A stretch of DNA of 64,000 nt from NCBI GenBank assembly GCA_036244855.1, contig BQKZ01000764.1, forward strand, positions 45,040 through 109,039. The letters are read 5' to 3'. A model generated the notes under the pieces. The model had not been told where the DNA came from. It worked only from the letters and a program-made list of their open reading frames with translations, and did no database searches. This DNA is from Temnopleurus reevesii. Taxonomy: Eukaryota; Echinodermata; Echinoidea; Temnopleuroida; Temnopleuridae. The first letter of the stretch is position 1. Each line of letters opens with the position of its first letter. Of the stretch, positions 41,501-53,708 are shown piece by piece. The translations under genes were made by a program, and so were the position numbers.

Positions 41501-44500
41501 AAACTGTGTTGATTTCCATCAATTTTGCAATGGTTGGTTTGCAAAAGCACTGGTGAAATTAAGAATGAAAACTCAGTATGATTAAACTTGATTATGATAT
41601 GCATATTTTTCAATGAAAAAGCATATCCAAATGGCCCTGATGGCATTATTGAATGTCTTTTTCCCCCAATATTCTTCAATTGAAAAAATTGGGCATCGGT
41701 ATGCGTCTCATTGCCAGTCAAAATATATAATGCTTATTTCAAATAATTTGCATTATTCTGAGATCATAAGAAACTTGTTCATTATGGAATGGAAAGAGAT
41801 TAGCAATGAAAATATTAGAATAAACTTTCCAAATATATATCCCTTGATATACAAGAGAAGTAGGTCATTGACCCATATCTTGCTGCCTCTGATTGACAGG
41901 TTGTATATACAGGAAATACCATTATACATGTAGGTTTCCAGCAATGGCTAGCTGGATACATTGATTGACAGTTTGTGCATTTCACACAGGAAATACCAGT
42001 ATGATATTTACATATGTAAGTTTCCAACAGTGGCAATCTTGGAGATATGTACACTAATAGAATGAAGAAATGAACTTGAAATTAACAAGAAGTAATTTCT
42101 TGATCTTAATTTGTAAACAAGAAGGAATGTGTACATTACAATGCACCTGTCACCTGTTGGAACTATTGCAAAATAATGTGATTATAAGCTACTGTTATAA
42201 GCTGCTGTAAATCTTGCATGTGATTATTGTAGAGCAGGTATTAATGAAATGGCAAATTGACAAAAATACATCATGTTCATCCTCAAACTACCAGCCATTA
42301 TCTTCTCTTTCACCAGGCTGCAGTCATCTGTTAATAAGAACCAGCAGTTGGCAGAGGAGTTGAAGAAGATGAGGATGGATAATGAGATTGTCAAACAACA
42401 ACTGGTGCAAGAGACTAGCAGTGCCAAATCACCTTCTTCCAACACTACACAAGAAGTCAAAGTCAAGTGAGTCGCAATGGGATATTTTGAATGACATTTC
42501 TTCATCTTGTATTTAGTGGACAAAATCTATTCATGATTCATGTTCTCTATAGTTAGGATTTTCCTGAAGCATCATGGCCCTATTGCATAAAAAGTTGGGT
42601 TTAAACGCAAGCCCTAAATATGCGCTCCTGATTGGTTGAAATTGGAGTTGCGTTAGATTTTCTGACTTGCATTTAAACGCAACTTTTTATGCAATAGGGG
42701 CCAGTCTGTTCTCAATAGAACATATCTTGAGTTATTTGTGAAGTGAAAATATGGTGGCAGCATCACATAAAACTCCGTTCTTTTTAGCTGTCCCCTCATT
42801 CAATTTCATTTGTATATTTTATCTTGTACATGATATGGCTTTTTTTGTTTATACTTTTGAATGGAATAAATATGAAATTGAATTGAAACATAAAGGAGAA
42901 AATTAGGATTAGGAATTTACAAAGTTGATTTATTTTAGTCCGTGGTCTAAACCTAGTTTGACCCTAGCATGGGAAAATTTATGTGTTAATGTACTTGATT
43001 TAGCGCACAAATAAAAGTGGTCCAATGAATGCGTCTATACAGCAATTAAGTGCATTTACGTTTAAAATTTAAAATAATAATAAACCACCTTTCTGAATTT
43101 GGGCCTTAGTGTCAGATATATAAGAATATTGTATACTTTAGGGGATTGCCCAGAATGTATGAGAGTTTTTGTGTGTACTTTAGAGTATATTTATCCAAAT
43201 TAGTAAAATATTCATCTTTTGTGTTATCATATTTTTTCAGACGTTCTGACAGCGACAGATTACAAGCCAAACAGATCATGCAGATGAAAGATCACTTAGT
43301 AGAAGTAGAGAGAAAGGTAATTATTATTCATTCAAATAAGTATTAAAAGCCAAACGATGTGGTGTATTATATTTACTTGAGAGTCTATATGATAATCTTG
43401 AAAATGATGTTGATATGTCAATGTAAGTGTATGTTTTTTCTGCTATTTAATTAATATTCTCTTCTCATTCTCTACCCATGGTTAAATGAGTACTCAATAT
43501 TCTTGTTTCTATGCTAGACCACTTTGTATTTCATAAACACCTACACTGTATCTTGAATATCACCAATATTGTGTATAAACACCATGAGCATTAGCTTGTA
43601 ACATGAAACTGTTATTATATAGCTGAAAATATTAGAATGAACGAAATGGAGAGAAAATTTCATGTTTAAAAATGTTCCCATACTTATCCTTTTGTAAATC
43701 CTCACACATCATTTTACACTCTAAATTATGTCACCATCCATTCCGATAACACCAAAGTACAGAACCTCGAGAAGCAGGTTTCCATTGTTATCAGTATACC
43801 AAACCTAAAGCCCCGGTCACATAGAACACCGGAAACAACACAACTCTTTGTTAATTCACAGTTAACTGCCCCAGAACGAAGAGTCGTGTTGAATCGTGTT
43901 GCTTCCGGGGCCCTATGTGACCGGGGCTTTACCCAACAATATCCACTCTAACATGCCTTCTTGATTCCAAACAGTACATGTATCTGTATCTTTCAGAATG
44001 CCACGTTCCTTGCCGAAAACACCAACATGCAGACCCAGGTTCAAAACCTTGAGAAGCAGTCCGAAACGTTACGGTCAGACTGCAGGTCATTACAGAATAA
44101 GGTGGAGTCGCTACAGGACCAAAATATGTCTCTACAAGCACAGAATGCCAAATCATTGATATTCACTTTAATATGCCTTCTCTATTTCATCCCTCTATCT
44201 TTCAGAATGCCACGTTCCTTGCCGAGAACACCAACATGCAGACCCAGGTTCAAAACCTTGAGAAGCAGTCCGAAACGTTACGGTCAGACTGCAGGTCATT
44301 ACAGAACAAAGTGGAGTCATTACAGGACCAAAATATGTCTTTACAAGCACAGAATGCCAAGCTACAGGTAATAATCAATGTTGTACCGATTTCGTTATTT
44401 TGCCAATTGATTATGTAGGGTTTATCATAGGGTCAAAATTTACTATGTGCTGCAATTTTATTTTTAATATTGAAGGTTTGATTTACACAACATTTACTAT

Positions 44501-47349
44501 AATTTCCAACATATCAAGTCTAGTTGGTTGAATTCCTGTGTAATGTTTAAAGGAGGAAAGTGATGCAGATTGCTTGACAATCTACTAAAAAGTAGAATTT
44601 TTCACTTCAAAGAGAAAAGGAAAGATTTTTTCACTATTAATTTTCTACCACATTTGAGGAGGCATCATTGCCCCCAACCTAGGTCTGCCTATGATGATCA
44701 ATGACACTGTATTTTAATATTCCTCTCTCTTGTTCCACTCATACAGGTTGAACATTCCACAATCTCAGCTCAGATGTCTTCCCTCCGCTCCAAACTCAAC
44801 ACCCAGGAGGCCGACTACGACAAGCTCAAGGAGCGCTTTGAGGAGCTCAGCGCCAATCATGAGGCTCTCCTCAACGACCACGAGAATCTCGTCCAGCTCC
44901 ACGAGACGCTGTCCACGGAGTATGAGTCGCTGGATTCCGAGCATGGCACGCTCAAGTCGCACTACAGACATCTCAAGGGAGAGCTCCAGGAGGTGCAACA
45001 TAAATGCCAGGTAAGCTTGGGCGAGAAATCATGAATTTGAGGATGATAAATATTGAATGCTGATGTGATCATGATGATTATGATGGTGATGATGCCGATG
45101 ATGGGTGGTGTTGTTAGTGGCGATGGTTGTGGTTGTGGTGGTGGTGGTGGTGGTGGTGGTGGCATTGACGATAATGACAATGATGATGATGAGGATGATG
45201 ATGAGGATGATGATTATGGTGATGTGACAATGATGATGATGATGGTGATAATGATGATGATGGTGATTGTAATGATGATGACAATAATGGTGATGATGAT
45301 GATGATGATGATAATTATGATAGTGGTTATGAATGCAGCACAATATGGATGAATTCTTCCATTACAACTATTATAATAATCATTCCTTAAAACCTCATAT
45401 GATGCATTTTGCAAATAATTGCCCTGCTCCTTTTAATTTTATAGGAGACCGAGAAGAGGTACAAAGACCTAGAGACTTTGAAGACCAACCTCAAGGAGGA
45501 GGAGGCCAAGTTCCGTCGTCTCAAGTCTGAGTCCCAGAGTGTTGAATCCCTTCAAAAGGAGTACAACATTCTACAGGAGAAACACACTCGTATGGACAAG
45601 GAGTACCAGAGAGTGGATGAGGAACTAAGGACAATGAAGGGATCGCAGAGGTATGTTTAGGCTTGAGAGAGGGGAAAGAATGGAGGGATGGAAGGAGGGC
45701 CGGAGTGAGGGATGGAGAGAGAGATAGGAAGTGATGGAGAGAGAATCTCAATCATTTTGACAAGGATAACTAGTGGATAGATGAGGAGCTAAGAACTCAT
45801 AAGGGATCGCAGAGATAGGTTTAGAATCAAGAGGGAAATGGGAGGGGGGTTATTAACGGGAGGGATGGAGGGAGGGAGGGAAGAGGTGCGCCATTTTAAG
45901 TCCAAGTCCTAAAGTGTGGAATCCCTACAGAAGGAGTCCAACATCTTACAGGAAAAGCACACTCGTATGGATAAGGAGTATCAAAGAGTGGATGAGGAAC
46001 TAAGGACACTGAAAGGATTGCGAATCAAGATTGAAAGAAAGAGGAATGAGGGAGGGATTCAGGCAGGTAGACAGGCACACCCATATGGACAAAGAATATA
46101 GACAAGAATTTTAATAACTACATATTTTGATTTAGAAAATGACACCTTGTATAAATATCAAAAATTTAATGAATAAATGAATAAATATTTTAAAATAAAC
46201 CAATAAATAAACATGAAAAAAAAAAATGAGAAGGAACATACATAGATAACCAAATATATCTTCTTCAAAATTTCAAACAAGATAGTATAATATCCTTAAA
46301 TTTAAGCTACTTATATTGAATTTCATTTTGCAGGACACATCAATTGAACCAGACCAACATGCAAGGCCAGCTGTCTGAATCAAGGGACCAATGCCAGTCA
46401 TTAGAAATGGAGAGGGCTAAACTAGAACATAGATGTGAGGTGAGTAATGTACAGAAAGGTTGAACCAGGAATTAAGTATCACTAGAAAATGTTTTGAAAA
46501 TCATGCAAAGTGAACCATGCATAAAAATTGTCTTAAAATCACAGCTTTGTTCAGCATTTTAAAATAAAAGAAATCATCCATGACTTCATTTACCAGTGCA
46601 TCGGGGCGACTGCAAAGAAATACATGAATATTACAATAGTAATATGATGGTGTACAATATGATATGATAGATGGTGATGGTGAATATTGCAATATATATA
46701 TTGTAGTTGATAAATATGCAGTCAATTTGTTTTAGCTTTATAAAAGGAACACTTGGTAACTTATCACTAAAGTTTTTCTGACCTAATAACACGTTCATAG
46801 TTTTACCCTTTTTTAAAATTTGGGTTGTAATAAAAATTTCAAGGGATGGAAATGATCATAATAAAAAAGGATTGGTACATTCTTCATTTCAGATGCTGTA
46901 TCAACTGAATGCCAATCTGGAGGAGGAGAATCGTAAATTGATGGAGCAACTGAGTCAGCTGATGGCTCAGAACTCTGAGCTCCTAGTCAACACACTGGAA
47001 ACCAAGGAGTTACATCATGAGGAGCAAAGACAATTAGAGTGAGTAGCGGATGGGAGGAGTGGAAAAATGGTGAACTTGGAGATGGTGATGTTGGTGATGA
47101 TGATGACGATTGTGACGATTGTGGTGGTGGTTTTTGTGATGATGATGGTGATGATGATGATGCTGGTGATGATGATGGTGATGATAATGATGATGATTAC
47201 GATGGTCATGATGAGGATGATGATGATAGTGAAGATGTTGGTGAAGGTTGTGGGCGTGGTGGTGGTGACATTGTCAGTAATGGTGATGATGCTAATAAAT
47301 GATGATCATGCTACTGATGATGATGATAATGATGATGATGATGATGCTA

Positions 47350-47385
<36 letters not shown>

Positions 47386-50300
47386 CTAATGATGATGATG
47401 ATGATGATGATGATGGTGCTGATAATGATGAGGATGATTATGATTATGATTGTGTTTGTCTTGGTCATGTCAATGGTGAAGATGGTGGTGGTGGTGGTTA
47501 TGATAATGTTGGTAGTGGTAGTGATGATGATGACATTGAAATTAACGATGATGGTAGTGATGTAAATTATGATGTTGATAGTGTCATGATAATGATCAAA
47601 CATCACTTTTCTTCACACAGAGACCAGCTACATAACATGAGACGACAGAAGGAGAAATTAGAGAACAAGATCATGGAGCAATACAAGAGCTACACATCAC
47701 CATCCAAAAAGTATGTTACATGTACACTACAGGATCCATTTTGTATATGACAGATTTTGTAATAAAAATGGTCCATCATTCTAATGTTGATGGTTGTTGT
47801 GACAGCAAAGTTCAATTTTTGGTAAGTTGTTTGAAGTTTCGATTTTTTGAAGTGAACAAGTTTTCTTCAATCAACATGGCAGTGATTATCAAATAAGGAA
47901 TCCCTGTTCTCGCACCCACCATGGATAACATTTGGGTAAATTGCTGAATTCTAAAATCTTCATTTCCTTACAATGTTACCCCTGGGTTTCAGAACAAATT
48001 TCCCCATTGACAAAGAACATCAATGAACATGTAATTTCTATTCAAAGCCAGCAAGTAGGACACTCAACCAAATGAACATGAAAAGTATATATTAAAATCT
48101 TCAACCCCTGAAAATCTGCTGGGAACAATACTAGTTTCATGACTCTTTTAAATTTCAATTTTTGCAGATCAAGAGGAGGACTCAATTTCAAATTCATGAA
48201 GAAAATCTACAGGGTATGTATCTCTACAACTAATATTATGTTACAATATATTTGTGTTCCCAATATGGATTTTGATCTTTTTCTGTTAATGTCATAGTTG
48301 ACAGAGACTGAATTCAAGCACGTTTTTTTAAGCAGAGTATTTTTTGGGGTTTAAGTCTTTAAAAATTGAGGAGATGAATTTGTTGATAACAGTTTTGAAA
48401 TAAAGTTTGGGTAAGGCACATTATGAATTGAAGCAGCAATTTTCATCAAGAGATACATGTAATAAGTTAATTGTCACTCCCATGAAAAGAGTTGTGTCTG
48501 TTGCACAAATAGCAGTGCATCTCTTGACAAATGTTCATTAAAATTTATATAATTGTTATTAATATGTAAAAGATCTATTCTATACATTTCAAAATTTCAT
48601 GTATTAAACGAACGGCTGTTAAATGATACTCCACCATTTTCATAAAAGTCACAACATTTTTCATGGAATTGTCCCTATGTTTTATGACTGTAATGAAGAA
48701 TTCATTAATTGATAATGGACATCTTATTGTGTGATATCATTTGCAGGGGAAGGGGAAAGATAAAGATAAGAGGAGAACATTGGACGGTGACAACCACCTA
48801 GATGTAGCCCAGGACAGTCTAGGAGAGGCATCGTCGATCGGCTCTGGTATTGATTCACTCGATGGCTCAATCGTTATGGAAAGCAACAAAAAATCAGGTT
48901 AGATACTCACCCAATTAATTATAAATATTTCATCAATTACTTTCTCTGTGAATCGCATAAAAAGAGATACCAGACAATCTATCATATTGTAAACTTCCTC
49001 AATGTGATTTAACTTTGAACTGTGAAGGTATCTATTGTCATAAACATTTTGTTTGTCCTTCTGGGAGCTTGTAATATTCTTATTTTGACATGGCTTTTTT
49101 TAATACTTGTGAAGATGATTATATTTCAAACTTATTGTGACCCTCCCTTTTTCAGTTACTGGATTATATTTTTGGATGCATCTTTCATATATATCTTTTT
49201 ATTTGTCTCTTACATATATACAGGTAAAAATATAATCAAATGCTGTGTTATACCTGAATATAATCATTGCATGAATTTAACCTTCTGTGAATTATTTAAT
49301 TTTTTTTAATATGCAAAAAATAATGATACTTTGATGGGGATGTTGAATTTTCTGAGGAGTCTGTCAGAGCTTGAACATTTATTCATACATTGCATGAATA
49401 TTTTGTTAAAAGTATGGTCATATAATGATGATTTACGTATATATCATTGCTTTTCTATTTCTTTCTAATGTATACTTTTGTTTCTTTCAATTATTAATAG
49501 ATGACTGTAAAAATTGTCAAGAATTGACTATAAAATATATTTACAGCAAATTTAGAAAGTATTGATGGGGAATGGGACACTGCAGATTCTTATGATGGTT
49601 GGAGTGATCGACTCCAAATAAGATGTATTTCATTAAATGAACATCTGATTATTTAATCTTAAAAGCAATTTTCCCTATGATAAAGTAAACTTGTGAAAAT
49701 AACATCCTCGTCCCAGTGTAAACAGATGACAGGAGATCCAGCCTGGATAGTAACAGCTCAGTGGTGAGGAAAAAAAGAGACAGCCTCACATCTTATGCAG
49801 CCAATCAACAGTCTACTGTATGCCATCTCATGTATTAGAAGATAAAGCCAATTCGGTACTATTTGCCAGAAGTAAATCTATCGTGAAATGAATTCTGTAT
49901 AATGAGACCTGTCAAAATGACATTTCCACCTCCCTTGTGAACAGACGACAGGAGATCCAGCCTGGATAGTAACAACTCAGTGGTGAGGAGAAAAAGGGAT
50001 AGCTTTACATCTTCTGCAGCCAATCGACAGTCTATGCCATCCCATGTATTAGAAGATTCTATGCCTAAAGGTATTTATACCACATCCATTTTCGTTCAGC
50101 TTCTGCCAAACCATGATTTATTTTGCTTTTAATTAATAGTATTTTTTTTCCAGTTGAGAAATTGAAATTTGCTTCAAACTGATATTCACAAAATATATAT
50201 TTCACAAATGCTTCAAGGTAGAAATAAAGCATCACAGAAAGTATCTTTTGTATCAATGGAAAATGCAAATGTCTTGCTTATTATTTTCTTTTATTTGCGA

Positions 50301-53300
50301 CCAGACAAATACAAAAGAAATGAAAAATTGTTTTTGAAAAACAGAGGTGTATATATTCAATGTATTTGTGCCATCGTCATATTGCATGCATTTACGCACA
50401 TTTTTTGTTTTCGTTTTATGAATTATATCTGTATAAATAGTTTTACTATATTGATGGTGTAAAGCCTAAGGCCCAGTATTACCACTGCGCCAATGTATTA
50501 CTGTATAATTTAATTTGTTTTGAATTTTTTGCAAGATATTAAATGTATGTTCTATAATAACTATAACACGATAACGCTGATGAATTTAATTATACCGCCT
50601 GCTCAGCACAAGTTTCCCCAGTTTGCTTCAATGTTTTCTTGTTAATTTTATTCCCGCCTCCAACCATTTTGTTCATTATCATTTCCACCCATGATCCTTG
50701 TTATATGATAAACGAAATCCCTTCATCTATCCATTCATACATGTTCTCTCTTGTCACTTTTCTCATATCCTATTGTATATTTTTCTCTTGAAATATAAAA
50801 AAAAAAAAACAATTCCTTCATATTCTGTGCCATCCACTACGTCTTTAAAATCTATATTCTTCACAACATTCATTGTCTGTTTTCATGTTATGGGGTATCT
50901 TTTTTCTTCTTTTTCAATTGCCCGTTTCCCTCCTAAAATCTACATAATCTTTTCAACCATATCGAATTGTTCCCCCTTTGATTTTTTCCCCTTCATGATA
51001 ACCACTTTTGATTCATTTGGTTTATTTTGATATACATAAACCATTACGCCCTGACCCTTCCCATCTCAAATTATTTCATCCTATTATTTTGTGTCATCCA
51101 TCTTTGCTTTGTTCCGTTGCTACATCACACACTTCTTTACACATGCACGGAACTCCAACACACATTTTCCTGTATGCATTAAACCATTCCATCTTTGATT
51201 TAAACTGTTTCCAATTTCCACCCCTCATCCTCTGCATCTCTCATCACCACATTCCCCATTATCAAATTCTGCACATTATTCCACTGCTCTCCAATTCTCC
51301 ATCTACCTCCCACTCTCAATCCTTAATTATCATTTTTGGTACATACAATCTCTCCCCCCCCCCCTTATCTTGCCATTTACCACTCCAATCATCCTTCTTT
51401 CATCCTAATCTTTTATTCTCATATTTTAACTGCTCCGTTCCTCATGTCATCACTCTTCACCGTCATCGTACTATTCTTTGTTCTTCCTCAAATTCTATAT
51501 TCCTCCTCTAACCCATCCCTCACTCTTCATTTCTCCATTCTTGCCTCATACTACCATTTTCTATCCTTACATTCCTCCTCGAATTTTCCATCCCTCATCC
51601 TTCAATTTCCGCTCTTTATCATTCCTTCCTCCATCGTTTTCTATATTCTTCTCCAATTATCAATCATTCATCCTCCTTAATCCTTCTATTCCTCCTCGAA
51701 TTTTCCATCCCTCATCCTTCAATTTCTGCTCTTTATCATTCCTTCCTCCATCGTTTTCTATATTCTTCTCCAATTATCAATCATTCATCCTCCTTAATCC
51801 TTCTATTCCTCCTCGAATTTTCCATCCCCCATCCTTCAATTTCCGCTCTTTATCATCCCCTTTCTCCATCGTTTTCTATATCCTTCTCCAATTATAAATC
51901 ATTCATCCTCCATCTTATTATTTCTCCAATTGTATATATCCCTACGTCCCATTCCTCTTTCATCCTTCAATCCTCACTCTTCCATTTCCCACCTCTAATT
52001 CTCCAATTCTCCATCCTTCCTACACTCATTCTCAACCAACTTACCTCCATCCTCCATTGATTCTCCCACTCTCACCCCAACCCTCCACACACCACCTCAT
52101 CCACCCATCCGCCACGCTTCCTCCAATTCTATCTTCCTTTTCTGATTTTCCGTCCCTAATTCTTCAACTATTTCCTCACCTCCACACACCTCCTCCCATT
52201 CTCCACTCGTCATCATCCCATTTTCCACCCTCATCCCCCATCGTCCATCCACCCCCACCCCTCATCGCCCACACTCCACCACCACCACCACCACACCCCC
52301 TTGACAATGCAGGAGCATTCAGCATGTCTAGCGAGGACCTGCGTATGTCCCGCGACTCCCTCGACAAGGGTATGATGCCCAGTGTGAGTACCCCCATGCT
52401 GCACGACACACAGTCACAGGACAGCCAATCAGATAGAGGTAAAAATACACACCCACACTTACCCACACACTCAACACATGCTTTGTACCAGGCATGCAGT
52501 GCACTAATGCTTTACCCCTGATCAGTGGTATTGAGGCAGTTTTGTTATTTAAATCTTTAGGGCAGCAAGCTACTGAATATGCTTAAATTTTCGCAGTTGT
52601 TTTTATTTTCGTTAACTTTGCTACTATGAGTTCACTAAAATTTACACTCTTAGGAATGCCCATAGACCTGGGTATAAAGATATTTTAAAACATGAACATT
52701 ATTACCTATTTTTATGTCAAAAGGTCTTAATTTGGTGAAATTTATATACTTAATATTAAAATATCATCTCATAGATGTACAGTGTTGTCTTTGAACAGTA
52801 GATCGCTGCCTCAAAGCTTGGATTTGACAAAAGTGTTTCGTCACCACTGGTCCTTTTTATAACTTTATAATGCTTCTTTGGTGTGCTTTTGATGTGTTTT
52901 TTTGGAATGATCAGGAATCGTTAAATTGTGATTGATGTTTTAGTAATTGTTTTTTTTTTGGTGTGTCTTGAGCAATTTTAGGGATATTCATGGAGAAAAA
53001 AGAGCTTTTTCTATTTCAGGTTGATGTTTATAGAGAAAAAAAATCATTGAAATATGTTTTCTTATTTTCATCTTTTGGCCTACACTGTAAGTGCCAAAAT
53101 TTCAACCATCAAATATCAATTCTTCTTTCATGCTTGCTTTGATTATTTCAAGAATGCTGTTGCTTTCATCTTCTGAGCTATTTTTCTGAACTCCTGTGGA
53201 GTAAATTGTGTCTTCGGAAGAATCCGGGGAAAAAATGTAGAACCAAAAAAGCAATGGGACAAATAATTGTAATTTTGATCCAAATAGTTTTGAAGGATCT

Positions 53301-53658
53301 CTTAAAGTGCCCTATACTTTTAATGTCAATACATGTATATCAAAGACTTTGGAAGCAAAAAGAAGAAAAGAAAAGTAATGGTTTTTGTTTGTGTGGTTTG
53401 ATGATACTAACATGTTCTAATCATGCATTTGCTGCTTCTTAGCCTTCATGTTTTAACTCTAGAATGCCTCTAACATCCTAATATCTTTTCTCTTTAACCT
53501 TTACTGTACTCTAACCCCTTCCCTTCCTTCTTTTTAATAGCTTTGATACCCTTTGAACACATCCACCCTCTTCTAATTGAAATTTCACATCATTGATGTT
53601 ATACAAATACATTCATTCTTTCTGAAAGATAGAAAATCATAGCAAAAAAAGGTACTGA

Positions 53659-53708
<50 letters not shown>

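Larger units (their letters stand above)
35391..41665 (+). repeat. Two co-linear copies of one gene segment joined at n37976
   Basis: Copy A (35391-37975) and copy B (37977-41665) each contain, in order, the end of the HAR exon, the IGSLEQ exon, the ELVNEK exon, the SRYKDL exon and the same 3' intron up to gatggcattattgaatgtc. The sequence left of the n ends where copy B ends, and the sequence right of it starts where copy A starts. This is most simply two haplotypes assembled in series. Confidence 0.85.
47711..49725 (+). other. Introns around the basic-tail exons
   Basis: Apart from the exons at 48168-48213 and 48747-48897, this is AT-rich intron with nothing recognised. Confidence 0.65.

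Noticed and set aside
47067..47750. 227-codon open frame rich in Met and Asp
   Set aside because: It is the GAT microsatellite running by chance into the real exon at 47621-47710. The exon's acceptor and homology start at 47621.
51008..52521. Long Ser/Pro/His-rich plus-strand open frames
   Set aside because: Pyrimidine-rich intron has few stops. The real exon is only 52313-52438.
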